DNA of 64,000 nt from Bdellovibrio sp. BCCA. Its GTDB lineage: Bacteria; Bdellovibrionota; Bdellovibrionia; Bdellovibrionales; Bdellovibrionaceae. This document shows, piece after piece, positions 15,759 through 24,476 of the stretch (within the stretch, counting starts at the first letter, position 1; each line of letters starts with the position of its first letter). A program made the translations under genes and the position numbers. The notes under the pieces were generated by a model. That model worked only from the letters and a program-made list of their open reading frames with translations. It searched no databases and was not told the DNA's origin. The stretch lies in the NCBI RefSeq assembly GCF_037996825.1, contig NZ_JBBNAC010000001.1, positions 1,240,001 through 1,304,000 of the forward strand, in the 5' to 3' direction.

Positions 15759-16379
15759 ATGAAAGTCGCCCAGCTTAATAAACTTCTGAAAGAAACAAAG
15801 CTTAGCCCTGAACGGCTTGCGGAGTACTTGCAAATCTCCAATATGACGGTGCGACGCTGGGGTAAAAATCCCGGGACGTTTCAGATTCCGGCGCAATATG
15901 AAGCCAATCTTTATGCCGGCATTTTATCGTTATCAAAAGACGGTTTGCTTTCCAAAGATCATCCGCTAGTCATCGAAGCATTCGAATTCCTGCAGACGAC
16001 TTATATTCAAAACAGTTTTCATCGCATGAACGTCACTCCGGATCAGCTCGGAAAAGACAGCTCCATGGATGAGGGAATTGTAGACCTTTGCTTGAACCTC
16101 GGACAGCAGAGCGACAACCTGGATTTTGTAAATCAGCATAGTGGCGAAATTAAGTCTTTTGAGAAAAAAAATCCCAACATCTACAAGATGGCGCAGAAAC
16201 TTTGGCAAGTGGTCCGTTCTGATGAAATGCAAAGAGCTCAAAAGTACATCGCGTTCGGAGCTTTGTTCTATCTTTTCTTTCCATTTGATCTTATTCCCGA
16301 TGGTCTTCCTGCATTAGGATTTATGGATGACTTCGGAATTTTGACGGTGGCTTATAACTATTACGTGCGTTCCCGTTAA
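15759..16379 (+). CDS. HTH domain fused to a DUF1232 membrane-associated domain
   Basis: Of 206 residues, 1-40 form a small helix-turn-helix (KLSPERLAEYLQISNMTVRRWGK), and the C-terminal 45 are DUF1232: YIAFGALFYLFFPFDLIPDG then LGFMDDFGILTVA. DUF1232 (YkvA-like) proteins are small membrane-associated proteins of unknown role; fusion to a DNA-binding domain is unusual. The middle 100 residues are not recognised. The gene is divergent from the acyltransferase and seems leaderless. Confidence 0.85.
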   Translation: MKVAQLNKLLKETKLSPERLAEYLQISNMTVRRWGKNPGTFQIPAQYEANLYAGILSLSKDGLLSKDHPLVIEAFEFLQTTYIQNSFHRMNVTPDQLGKDSSMDEGIVDLCLNLGQQSDNLDFVNQHSGEIKSFEKKNPNIYKMAQKLWQVVRSDEMQRAQKYIAFGALFYLFFPFDLIPDGLPALGFMDDFGILTVAYNYYVRSR

Positions 16380-16428
16380 GACGCGGCGAAAAAGATCCAC
16401 ATTACAAAATTAGTTCTTTAAATAGGAA

Positions 16429-16442
16429 TTAACATTTGTTAA
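16429..16442. promoter_or_regulatory. TTAACA-N2-TGTTAA dyad before the phospholipase D gene (copy 2)
   Basis: TTAACATTTGTTAA has the same two 6-base arms and 2-base centre as the copy at 15635-15648, and the same distance to its start codon (24-37 bases before ATG 16466). Confidence 0.65.
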
Positions 16443-16465
16443 GAATTATTCCAAGAGGAGTCGTT

Positions 16466-17494
16466 ATGAAATCGGCTTTTGGAAACGTTCTTTTGGTAGT
16501 TTCTTTCCTTCTTCAAGTCTGCAGTGCTCACGCTGCACAGGATATTCTGACGGTGACCCCTGAAGACAATCACGAACAAATCAATAGTGCCGTCGACAAA
16601 GCTCAGTCTTCCATTGAAATGGTGATGTTTCACCTCTCTGATCTGGAAAGTGTGGATCATCTTATTGCAGCCCAAAAGCGAGGGGTGCAGGTTCGCATTA
16701 TTCTTGATGAAAAGTTGGTACAAAAAGGCTCCGCCGCTCAAATTAAAGACCATCTCGTTGCCGAGGGCGTGGACGTTCGTTCAAGCCCTCCAGGTTTTTC
16801 AATCACGCATGAAAAAGCGATGGTGATTGACAAAAAGACGGCTCTTATTTCTTCCATCAATCTCACTCGCAATGGGGCCTTCACCAGAGATTTCGGAATT
16901 TTTACGAGTGATACCGGTGTGATTAATGAGATGGGAAGCGTTTTTGAGTCTGATTGGTCTAATAGTTCGATGCAATTAATGCCTCCCACCCCGCAACTTT
17001 CAAATGAGAAACTTGCTTGGAGCCCCGTGAATTCCAAGGAAAAAATTCTGGCTCTTTTAGATTCGGCTAAAAAATCAATCTCCCTTGAGGTTGAAAATCT
17101 TGGAAGTGTTGAAGTCATCGCGATGCTTCAGAAAAAAAGTCGTGAAGGAATCGCAGTGACGGTCCTAGTTCCTTTGTGTGTCGAAGGCGGTATGGATCAA
17201 AAAAGAAATGTCCCATTTCTTAAGGATCTGGCAGCCAGCGGTGTCAAAGCCCTGGCAGCGGTGTCGCCGTACACAGCGGAAAATCCCTACATCCATGCTA
17301 AAGCTATCGTCGTAGATTCACAGGCCGTCTTTGTGGGATCTGAGAATTTAAGTCATAACAGCTTAGATCTGGCTCGCGAACTGGGCATTATTGAGCGCCA
17401 ACCAGACATCACAGCGAAAGTTGAATCAATCATAAAAGCGGACTTCCGCCGTGGCATTTCAGGTGGTGCCTTAGATTCGGCTTCCTGCAATTAG
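16466..17494 (+). CDS. Secreted phospholipase D family protein
   Basis: The 342-residue protein has a signal peptide (cleavage after AHA, about residue 23) and two HKD motifs: HEKAMVID near residue 114 and HAKAIVVD near 277, each followed by the S.N or G.EN strand (SSINLT, VGSENLS). That makes one bilobed PLD catalytic unit for phosphodiester bonds, in lipid or nucleic acid. Export to the periplasm or prey fits digestion of prey phospholipids or DNA. AAGAGGAG lies before ATG 16466. A TTAACA-N2-TGTTAA dyad lies upstream. Confidence 0.92.
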   Translation: MKSAFGNVLLVVSFLLQVCSAHAAQDILTVTPEDNHEQINSAVDKAQSSIEMVMFHLSDLESVDHLIAAQKRGVQVRIILDEKLVQKGSAAQIKDHLVAEGVDVRSSPPGFSITHEKAMVIDKKTALISSINLTRNGAFTRDFGIFTSDTGVINEMGSVFESDWSNSSMQLMPPTPQLSNEKLAWSPVNSKEKILALLDSAKKSISLEVENLGSVEVIAMLQKKSREGIAVTVLVPLCVEGGMDQKRNVPFLKDLAASGVKALAAVSPYTAENPYIHAKAIVVDSQAVFVGSENLSHNSLDLARELGIIERQPDITAKVESIIKADFRRGISGGALDSASCN

Positions 17495-17682
17495 ATGGTG
17501 TCTCATCCTGAGGATTTTTTCTCTAGGAGTGTGACTTTCCCGCTACTCAATTTTTTTACGGATAAGAGTGACACAAGCCTTTCACTGCAATTTCAGCGGC
17601 TTATCAATATTCACTGTCCGTTAACCACCGTATTTACGGTCAATGGTATTCTATACCAGCGATTGTTTATGCGGAGGTGAGT

Positions 17683-18381
17683 ATGGACACTAAAAATATC
17701 TCGTGGCTACTAACGGTAGCTCTTGCAACAGGGATCGGTTGTAAACAGGAAGGCGGAGAAACAAGCGGAGCCAATGAATTACCTAGTACGGTGGCGCCTG
17801 TTTCTAAGAGCCAAGAGTCAGGTTGTTCTGTCGCCAATGTCGAAGGTGGAGCGCAAATCACTTGTGGAGAGACTCAAGTTTTTGTTCCAGCTGGAGCTAG
17901 TGCCCCACCAAAAATTCCTCGGCTTATCAATGGCAACCCTGGCAACAACCCCTCCGTGCAAAATATGCCGATCGGAGATTATTTAATTTCCGTAACAAAG
18001 AATAACAACGCTGAACTCATCACAGTTTGGATTGAAAAAGAAAAAGCGATACTTCAATATGAAAACGGCATGATATATCCGAGAGATACGGCCCTTTATT
18101 ACAACTCTAGAGATTGTACCGGAGACGGGATTTATCAAACAAATCCAAATGTTCATTCATTTGCTTTCGGAATGGCCGATCGTATTGTGTATTGGGATCG
18201 CTATTATCGTTTAAGTGGAATCGTTGAACATTGTTATCCGAGATCTAAAAAAGAGAAAGATGGCTCATGTACCGAAATCACAGGGCCTGTATCCGGGGAT
18301 TTCAATGGATTTATTGCGAAGCCTGCGGAACCTGGAGTAACTCCAGTTCTGACCAGTGGTTATAGAGTGATAATGCAGTAG
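17683..18381 (+). CDS. Lipoprotein of unknown function
   Basis: The 232-residue protein has a lipoprotein signal (lipobox GIGC, Cys18 from ATG 17683). GGAGG lies 5 nt before that ATG, preferred over the GTG at 17677. A disordered Gly/Pro-rich stretch follows (to about residue 90), then a beta-rich domain with several Cys residues. A G.P..P.L.NGNPGN segment resembles a collagen-like or hinge linker. I recognise no family. Confidence 0.7.
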   Translation: MDTKNISWLLTVALATGIGCKQEGGETSGANELPSTVAPVSKSQESGCSVANVEGGAQITCGETQVFVPAGASAPPKIPRLINGNPGNNPSVQNMPIGDYLISVTKNNNAELITVWIEKEKAILQYENGMIYPRDTALYYNSRDCTGDGIYQTNPNVHSFAFGMADRIVYWDRYYRLSGIVEHCYPRSKKEKDGSCTEITGPVSGDFNGFIAKPAEPGVTPVLTSGYRVIMQ

Positions 18382-18383
18382 CA

Positions 18384-18412
18384 AAAAAGGCAGTCTTAAC
18401 GACTGCCTTTTT
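18384..18412 (+). terminator. Rho-independent terminator
   Basis: AAAAAGGCAGTC and GACTGCCTTTTT form a perfect 12-bp stem around TTAAC, starting 2 bases after the preceding stop codon, with further T residues. Confidence 0.93.
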
Positions 18413-18491
18413 CTTTTTTACAGATTGTTTCTCAGTCCTTGGCGTTTGAGGTGTCGAAGCGTACACAAACTCCATTCACATGGGGTTTTTT

Positions 18492-19037
18492 ATGAAAAAG
18501 TTAATGCTGGTTTTTGCATCGCTTTTGATGCTTGCGGGATGTAATTCAGATAACGGGAGCTTGGTTGTTCATCAGGATTTCACGTTAACTTCCACAGAAG
18601 GCGCTGACGTTGTTTTAAAACAAGGCCAAAACTACCGGGTGTACATCACGCCTTACTCCATTTTCGGTTCTGATTTCTTGGCTAATTTCTTCTCTGATTC
18701 TGAGACTTCGGCAGGACTTGCGAAATTTGATTTCGCGGGTTTTCGGATGATTCCTCTTGATGGAGAATTCACAATTCCGGCTCATGAAATCCGCAATCAA
18801 AATATTTCCATGCAGGGTGCGAGCGAATTTAAGGCGCAAAGTACTGCCGTGTATGACTCTTACGAAGAGTGCGAAACACCTTCGCAAAAACGTCTTTTAA
18901 AAATGCAAACTCGCAAAGGCATTCGCTTTGTGCACGTGCAAATCATGGACTCTTCTATGAGCACTCTCTTGGCGGAATTTTCTTACGACAACAAGTACAC
19001 GGAAAGAACGGTTCTTTCAGAAGGTGAATGCTTCTAA
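18492..19037 (+). CDS. Lipoprotein of unknown function
   Basis: The 181-residue protein starts MKKLMLVFASLLMLAGC with a clear lipobox (LAGC). An in-frame ATG at 18480 has no ribosome site, whereas GGGG precedes 18492. The mature part is beta-rich with a polar core and three Cys residues (the lipidated one, C in YEECET, C in GECF). No family recognised. It converges on the esterase gene. Confidence 0.7.
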   Translation: MKKLMLVFASLLMLAGCNSDNGSLVVHQDFTLTSTEGADVVLKQGQNYRVYITPYSIFGSDFLANFFSDSETSAGLAKFDFAGFRMIPLDGEFTIPAHEIRNQNISMQGASEFKAQSTAVYDSYEECETPSQKRLLKMQTRKGIRFVHVQIMDSSMSTLLAEFSYDNKYTERTVLSEGECF

Positions 19038-19054
19038 AGTCGCAGGGCTTGACG

Positions 19055-19960
19055 TCAGCGCAAATTATCTGTCAGGCGCAAAAAGACGTCGATGCTTGAA
19101 AGAGTCGAAGGGGAGCTAAAGTCAGAACCTGGCTTGCTTCCTGACCAGCGGTGGGACATGTTTTCAATTTCAATATAACTTGTCGAGCTGCCATCAGCAA
19201 AACGCACCGAGTATCCATCCTGACCTATCAAGTGGGTCGCCTTGTACGAAGAATTAAACTGTCTATCGTCCAATGAATCCATATAAAGTATAGATTGGGC
19301 GAAGGCGTTTCTGCCCATAAAGGCGGGAACGACTTTGTCTTTCTTGCCATGAATGTAAAACAACGTCTTTAAACGATGGGTCTCCGAAGACGAGTTTTCC
19401 CCCGCGCAGGTTAAAGCCTCTTGCACATTGGTGCGAGCGGAATCTATTGTCATGCTGCCTGTGACGTCAAAAGGAGCGCCAGAGTGTATCAAGGCCCCTT
19501 TAAAAATATCCGGAAAACATAAGGCCAAGTGATTGGCAAACATGGCTCCCGAAGAAAACCCTCCTACAAAGACACGGTTGGGGTCGACCTCACCAGCTTC
19601 AATATGTTTTTTAACTTCGTCAATGACCTGCATGAAGTCACCATCACGCTTTTGCATTTCCGATGAGGCGAAGTTCCAGCACTTCAGAAGATTCATCTTA
19701 GAAACTTGATAAGGAGCAATAATCACAGGATTTAGATGTTTCGTTTTTTCTACAATGTCTGTCACATCAACAAACTTTTCATCGGTTTGGTTGCAGCCGT
19801 GAATCCATAAGAGCAAAGGTCTTTTCACTGAGGCGTCTTGATTTGAGACGGTGATACTTTCATTAAAATAAGAATAGGCGATTTCAATGGCGCAGGCCTG
19901 AGATGTCGCCATCACGATCGAACCAATTAATAAAAGAAGCCGCCCAAGTCCTAAGAACAT
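19055..19960 (-). CDS. Secreted esterase, PHB-depolymerase-like alpha/beta hydrolase
   Basis: The 301-residue protein has a signal peptide (cleavage near ACA, residue 24). The alpha/beta-hydrolase core shows the oxyanion-loop LLLWIHGCNQT, the nucleophile elbow GGFSSGAM (Ser136), the acid region YIHGKKDKVVPA and the final His in NMSHRWSG. The Cys-rich LHGC..... pattern and GALIHSGAPFD are typical of the PHB depolymerase / feruloyl esterase family (Esterase_phd). The substrate is not predictable from sequence. It is divergent from the gene at 20244. Confidence 0.85.
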   Translation of the reverse strand: MFLGLGRLLLLIGSIVMATSQACAIEIAYSYFNESITVSNQDASVKRPLLLWIHGCNQTDEKFVDVTDIVEKTKHLNPVIIAPYQVSKMNLLKCWNFASSEMQKRDGDFMQVIDEVKKHIEAGEVDPNRVFVGGFSSGAMFANHLALCFPDIFKGALIHSGAPFDVTGSMTIDSARTNVQEALTCAGENSSSETHRLKTLFYIHGKKDKVVPAFMGRNAFAQSILYMDSLDDRQFNSSYKATHLIGQDGYSVRFADGSSTSYIEIENMSHRWSGSKPGSDFSSPSTLSSIDVFLRLTDNLR

Positions 19961-20054
19961 AAAGTCTCCTGCGATCTTAAAAGCAATTTCAAATCCAGGC
20001 GGTTTCCTCTTATTTCAATTTAGAAGAACGAGAATCATCCAAGGTTTTGACATA

Positions 20055-20080
20055 GGGACATTTCTCGAAAAACATGTCCC
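20055..20080. promoter_or_regulatory. Inverted repeat in the divergent region 19961-20243
   Basis: GGGACAT (20055-20061) and ATGTCCC (20074-20080) form a 7-bp dyad with a 12-base centre, midway between the divergent esterase gene and the gene at 20244. It is a candidate operator; nothing else clear is seen in these 283 bp. Confidence 0.3.
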
Positions 20081-20243
20081 GTTCGCATTTCGTAATCGAA
20101 CAATTTAAATGACACATAAAAGCGCTGATTTTAAACAACGCTCTTTCTTTGTTCTTCAAAATTTTCCACTCACAGCTTCAGAATCACACTCGGCGAAAGT
20201 CTAACGAACTTTGCATTAACAACAATAAGAGAAAGGAATCACA

Positions 20244-21533
20244 ATGGATCGTCATTGGGCGCAACGAATTTTAACGTCAATCCTTGTACTTCAAGTCGCG
20301 GGGGTTGCTCATGCTGAAACAACTCTTCCCTCATTCCTCAATGAGTTGGCGGCAGATCCTGGTGCACAAGCGGCACAGCCTTATGAAGGCGTGGGCCGAA
20401 TTGCAGACATCACTCGTAAAGCGGGCGGGGATTTATACAGGCTTGATTTGGCAAAGCCCGTTCCATTGACACAAATCAAAGCGAAGCCGTCCGTCGGTCG
20501 CGTGAAATTGGTCAGCGTAACTTTGGTGACTGACAAAAGAGAACGCATTCCGGTAAAAACTTTGAGCAATATTATTGTTGCTAATACGGATCCAGCTTTG
20601 ATTTCTGAAAACATCACAGGCGATGCTGGAATTGCAACAATTGAAGTTCAAGCAGAAGCGATGTGGGGAGCGGCAGGTCTGGATGTTAGTGCGATCTCAA
20701 ACAAAGAAACTCCGCAATTGGCTCTTCGTGAACCTATGTCTTGCGATAAAAAGATGGACGCGGCTTTAAAAGAAAAGCTCGACACTGTTCAAGTATGGGC
20801 TGGCAGAGCTGAGGGAAGTGCACAGGGATCTATTCAAGAAAAGTATGCGACGAAGGAATTTAACAGATACGTTAACGAATTTATCGCGGCTTTAAGAGAT
20901 TCAAAAGCGTCGTATCTTTCAACAGAGTACACTTTGACACTTCTGAACTTCTTTACGGAGCGTCATAATGCAAGTCGTGCGGGCAGTGCGGCTGAACAAG
21001 CTTATAAAAACATGGCGACAGAAACTTTTGAAGTTTTCTTAGCTTCTCTTGAAAACGAAAAAGATCAAGAGTGTCGTGAGATGTCCAGTGAAGGTCTCAC
21101 AAATATCGCATTGGATTTCCAAAAGAAATACGACGCGAGCAAGCCAGACAGCCGTGCAAGAAAAATTTATGAAATGATGATTTCGCGAATTGGAAAATTT
21201 ATTCCAACTCAGTATCGCAAAGAACTTGCGGCGAAAAACTACAACTTCCGTCAAGCCGATGCTGAAGGGTACAAGTACTACAAACTCTTTACTTCAAGCA
21301 AACCGGACAGCTTCTTAAAGCCGACTCATCAAGAGATGAGCATGAATGCATACGCGGTGGCAGAACAGGCTTTGACTCGTGAAGTACAACAAATGGACAG
21401 TGAAAAGAGATACCAACTGATCGTTGAGTACCAAGCTAAATACAATGATCCGACTCAGTATCCTCAAGAAGTGATGTTGAAATACTTAGTCATTCTTTCT
21501 GAGAATGGAACTTTGTTCGAAATTAAACTTTAA
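20244..21533 (+). CDS. Secreted protein of unknown function with N-terminal beta-sandwich-like region
   Basis: The 429-residue protein has a signal peptide (cleavage after AHA, residue 24). Residues about 45-155 are strand-rich (IADITRKAGGDLYRLDLAKP, IPVKTLSNIIVAN) and look like a beta-sandwich. Residues about 170-420 are strongly helical with regular polar repeats. No catalytic motif is visible. AGAAAGGAA precedes the ATG, and a terminator follows. I do not recognise a characterised family. Confidence 0.75.
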   Translation: MDRHWAQRILTSILVLQVAGVAHAETTLPSFLNELAADPGAQAAQPYEGVGRIADITRKAGGDLYRLDLAKPVPLTQIKAKPSVGRVKLVSVTLVTDKRERIPVKTLSNIIVANTDPALISENITGDAGIATIEVQAEAMWGAAGLDVSAISNKETPQLALREPMSCDKKMDAALKEKLDTVQVWAGRAEGSAQGSIQEKYATKEFNRYVNEFIAALRDSKASYLSTEYTLTLLNFFTERHNASRAGSAAEQAYKNMATETFEVFLASLENEKDQECREMSSEGLTNIALDFQKKYDASKPDSRARKIYEMMISRIGKFIPTQYRKELAAKNYNFRQADAEGYKYYKLFTSSKPDSFLKPTHQEMSMNAYAVAEQALTREVQQMDSEKRYQLIVEYQAKYNDPTQYPQEVMLKYLVILSENGTLFEIKL

Positions 21534-21548
21534 TGAGTGATTACGAAG

Positions 21549-21576
21549 GCTCGTCTGGAAAAAGGCGGGCTTTTTT
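21549..21576 (+). terminator. Rho-independent terminator
   Basis: GCTCGTC pairs with GGCGGGC (7 bp with G-T pairs) around an A-rich loop, followed by a T6 run. It overlaps the end of the converging solute-binding protein gene. Confidence 0.75.
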
Positions 21577-22339
21577 ATAATCGCGATTCTTCAGCAACAT
21601 GTCTTGAGTTAAACTGATCGACGATTTCGGCATAAGTTCCGTTGGAGCGAATTTTTTGCAGTCCTTTTTCTAAGAGTGCCGCATATTTTGCACCTTCTTT
21701 ATGCTTCTTTGAAAAGCTCAAATAAAGATTCGTTCGAGAAATAACTCCTAACGCCTTCACTTTTTTAGTCAGGTCGGGGCGTTCCTCTAAAATCAAAGAA
21801 CCCGTAAGCCCCCACAAGATTGCATATTGAATGCGCCCACTGGCTAGTTTTTCTAACTGTGATTTTTCCGTAGGGCCTGGCGAGTGCAGGACTCTTTTAT
21901 TGCTGATAAACTCCGTGGGATAGGTGTAGCCGTTGGTGGTGCCCACGGTCTTTCCTTCAAGATCTTTAAAGGTCCACGTCTTGGGAGCCTCGTTGATACT
22001 GCCATAGATAACCATGTCCGCTGTAAAAAGGGGCGTGGGATGGAAAATATAGCGGTCTTGGGTTTCACTGCTAATCACGGTATCAAAGCAGCCAATCGCG
22101 GTTCCCTCGTCCACCTCGTGAAGGCATCGCGCAAATGGCACCGGACGTGTGACAACTTTAATTCCTTGAGTTTTAAAAGCAGCTCGCACGATATCAGGAG
22201 CAAGGCCTTCAACGTCTTTATAATTTTTCGTCGCCGAAGAGTAAGGAGCCCAATCATCTTCTCCGTTAATCACAATGGTTTTTGCAAAAACAGGTGAGAA
22301 GCCCAGAAATACAAGAGTAAATAACATAAATCGGATCAT
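21575..22339 (-). CDS. Periplasmic amino-acid-type solute-binding protein (SBP_bac_3)
   Basis: From ATG 22339 the protein has 254 residues: a signal peptide (ending VFA), then a family 3 binding protein: GLAPDIVRAAFKTQGIKV, RPVPFARCLHEVDEGTAIGC, the hinge GKTVGTTNGYTYPTEF, and a final LEKGLQKIRSNGTYAEIVDQ helix. No permease or ATPase is adjacent, so it may serve a distant transporter or act as a sensor-like orphan. No Shine-Dalgarno is seen; an extended -10 lies 8 bases before the start. A TTG at 22357 is a less likely start. Confidence 0.88.
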   Translation of the reverse strand: MIRFMLFTLVFLGFSPVFAKTIVINGEDDWAPYSSATKNYKDVEGLAPDIVRAAFKTQGIKVVTRPVPFARCLHEVDEGTAIGCFDTVISSETQDRYIFHPTPLFTADMVIYGSINEAPKTWTFKDLEGKTVGTTNGYTYPTEFISNKRVLHSPGPTEKSQLEKLASGRIQYAILWGLTGSLILEERPDLTKKVKALGVISRTNLYLSFSKKHKEGAKYAALLEKGLQKIRSNGTYAEIVDQFNSRHVAEESRL

Positions 22340-22347
22340 TGGCGGTT

Positions 22348-22356
22348 TGTATATCA
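22348..22356 (-). promoter_or_regulatory. Extended -10 promoter of the solute-binding protein gene, leaderless arrangement
   Basis: On the minus strand TG-A-TATACA lies 8 bases before ATG 22339, with no ribosome site between. A TTGGTC lies 15 bases further upstream, slightly short for a -35. Confidence 0.5.
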
Positions 22357-22557
22357 AATGAAAATCCGGACCAAGGAAAAAGAAAAGTTATTCGCTAAAT
22401 TTAATGATGTTCGAATTTTTTCTGGAAATAGTGTTCCACGGGATCAAGTGTGTCTTTAGAAAAAAGTATAGAGTGACAAAATGCTCCTAATTGTTTTGGT
22501 ATTCGACTTGCTAAGGGACTTTCTGTGCAAATTTTCGCACTTAAAGCGGAGGAATTT

Positions 22558-23181
22558 ATGAAAGTTCACGTAGTTGCAAGTTTGGTTTTCCTTTCTCTTA
22601 TCTCCCATGGGTCTCTTGGACTTGCGACGGAACCTTCGCAAGCAGATAAGCAAAGACAAGAGGAGTTAGAGCGCCGAAGAATCAAGGCGGGACAGGCGGA
22701 ATCTTCTGAAACAGTGACGGCCGTCGGTATTGATGAACGGGATTGTGTTGAACAGGCGCGGGTAAAAGCCAGCAGAAAGACCAATCAGGTTCTCAATCGA
22801 TGTAACGATCAAGCCCGTGAGTTTTATAACTGCGAAATCGTTTCGCAAAGAATCGTTAATTATCCTTCTTACATCACCTCCGTTCGCGGCAACGGCGATT
22901 ACAATGAAAGTAAAAGCAATGAAGAAACCTGTCGTTCTTCCGCCATTAATGAAGCCGAAAGAAACGCCCTCTCAAATTGTTCAGAAAAATACGGAGTCTC
23001 CTGCATAATCTCAGCCCGGGGAGAAGTGACATCGGCGCGTTCCTACACACGACGCAGATACTTTATCATGGGACCTAAAGAACTTAGACATGAGTGCCTT
23101 GCCGATGCTTCGGCCGCTCCCGAGTCTCGTTATAGATACCAGTGTTCCGTGGAAGTCGTTGCCAAAGCCGATGTACGATAA
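22558..23181 (+). CDS. Secreted Cys-rich protein of unknown function
   Basis: The 207-residue protein has a signal peptide (to about residue 24), a charged stretch KQRQEELERRRIKAG, and a mature domain with about eight Cys residues that could form disulphides. Repeated short segments carrying C-x-QAR or C-x-DQAR-type residues suggest internal duplication. GCGGAGGAA precedes ATG 22558. No family recognised. Confidence 0.7.
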   Translation: MKVHVVASLVFLSLISHGSLGLATEPSQADKQRQEELERRRIKAGQAESSETVTAVGIDERDCVEQARVKASRKTNQVLNRCNDQAREFYNCEIVSQRIVNYPSYITSVRGNGDYNESKSNEETCRSSAINEAERNALSNCSEKYGVSCIISARGEVTSARSYTRRRYFIMGPKELRHECLADASAAPESRYRYQCSVEVVAKADVR

Positions 23182-23186
23182 AGAAA

Positions 23187-23219
23187 AACAAAAACCGCCT
23201 TCTCGTGGCGGTTTTTGTT
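23187..23219. terminator. Bidirectional Rho-independent terminator
   Basis: AACAAAAACCGCC and GGCGGTTTTTGTT form a perfect 13-bp stem with a 7-base loop, with A-tract and T-tract on either side. It separates two converging genes and can serve both. Confidence 0.92.
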
Positions 23220-23235
23220 TTATGGAGAAGCCGTT

Positions 23236-23618
23236 TTAGAATGTACTAGGAGTTGTCGTGGGAGGATTGGCTGGAGTTGTTGGTAAGGTGTTACGACGTT
23301 GTTCATCCAACATACGGCGATCTTCTTCCATATTGCGACGAGATTCATCCAAATCACGTTGCATTTGATCCTGATTTTCTTGCAAGTCACTTTGAGAAGT
23401 TTGAGGTGTTGCCGTTGGCGAAGGGTTTGTTTCAAAAGGACCTGTCGGTGCACCAGAAGGACTTGTTTGTGAAGTTGAAGTCGAAGTTGAAGATGTTGAT
23501 GGTTGAGCAGTATTAGGTTGAGTCGTCGATGGCTGTGTTGTGGAAGCTGTGAGTTCATCTGCGCCCAACTTAACGTGGATGCGGCCAATGTTAAAGCAAA
23601 AATAACCAGGGTTTTCAT
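23236..23618 (-). pseudogene. Secreted Thr/Ser/Pro-rich protein with coiled-coil end, interrupted by a frameshift
   Basis: ATG 23618 has a textbook AAAGGAGGTC ribosome site and encodes a signal peptide (MKTLVIFALTLAASTLSWA). Within about 20 codons that frame turns into nonsense. The frame one base earlier holds a sensible protein: TTQPSTTQPNTAQPSTSS, then a charged helix QENQDQMQRDLDESRRNMEE, then a Pro/Thr tail. One missing G near 23562 (GCGGCA to GCGCA) would join both halves as ...SWA-ADELTAST. It may be a sequencing error, a real frameshift mutation, or programmed slippage. Confidence 0.65.
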
Positions 23619-23775
23619 AAAGACCTCCTTTCAATGTATTTTATTATCTCTTGAAAGACATAGTGTTAAAACAGCGCCGGAAAAAGGAAAATAAGATACT
23701 GAGCAAAAGGTCAGTTATTTTAAATAAATTTCCACATCTCATTTATTATTCTGATTAAAGACATAGGGGATTTCG

Positions 23776-23803
23776 TTGATCTCAAAGTACTCATGTTTAC
23801 GAT
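23776..23803 (+). promoter_or_regulatory. Promoter of the YqcI-like gene, leaderless arrangement
   Basis: TTGATC (23776-23781), a 16-base spacer and TACGAT (23798-23803) end 7 bases before ATG 23811. There is no ribosome site. Confidence 0.5.
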
Positions 23804-23810
23804 TAGAAAT

Positions 23811-24476
23811 ATGAGTATCAAAGGTGTTGAAGAGGATATTAGAAACTTAATATCTCAAAAAAATTATCCTTGTGTTGCCGCAGTCCAATCTCTTTTTCGT
23901 AAAGAGATGTTGTGGGACGTTTACGAAGATTTCGGAACGGGCAAGAACAGTCGGACCTTAGCCTCAAACCTAATTTCTTTTAAAAGAAAACAGCTTCAAG
24001 ATCATCTTTCGTTTTTAAGTTATTTTGCTGTTTTCCCCAATAATATTTCCCGCGATGAAGCTGAGTTTGAACAAGGACTGTTTAAGGAGCTTTCAGCAAT
24101 CTGGGATCATCCTGACATTGCAGGAGAATGGGATACCCAATTCAGTGATGATCCCGATGATAAAAAATTCTGTTTTAGTCTTGATGGCAGTGCTTTTTTC
24201 GTCGTGGGTCTTCATCCCCAAAGCAGTCGTAAGGCGCGACGTCTTCCGTATAATGCTTTGGTATTTAATCTTTATTCTCAGTTTAATGAACTGAGGGCGA
24301 AGGGGCAGTTTGACTCCATAGCGGCGTTGATTCGCGAAAGAGATTTAAAATTTCAAGGCTCGATCAATCCCATGGTGGAAACTTACGATAACACCTGGGA
24401 AGCCATTCAGTATTCCGGAAAGCACAATCCACCTGATTGGAAATGTCCTTTCCGGAAGGGAACGACCAAGTCTTAG
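23811..24476 (+). CDS. YqcI/YcgG family protein
   Basis: The 221-residue cytoplasmic protein matches the YqcI/YcgG family along its length: [20 protein letters not shown] near the start, the [20 protein letters not shown] core, [20 protein letters not shown], and the end [13 protein letters not shown]. The family has no proven function. The first in-frame ATG (23793) overlaps the proposed promoter, so 23811 is preferred. Its stop codon interlocks with that of the converging alcohol dehydrogenase gene. The gene is somewhat AT-rich. Confidence 0.85.
   Translation: MSIKGVEEDIRNLISQKNYPCVAAVQSLFRKEMLWDVYEDFGTGKNSRTLASNLISFKRKQLQDHLSFLSYFAVFPNNISRDEAEFEQGLFKELSAIWDHPDIAGEWDTQFSDDPDDKKFCFSLDGSAFFVVGLHPQSSRKARRLPYNALVFNLYSQFNELRAKGQFDSIAALIRERDLKFQGSINPMVETYDNTWEAIQYSGKHNPPDWKCPFRKGTTKS

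Noticed and set aside
17495..17680. 61-codon plus-strand frame between phospholipase D and the next lipoprotein
   Set aside because: No ribosome site, signal peptide or recognisable composition. It begins at the base after the phospholipase stop.
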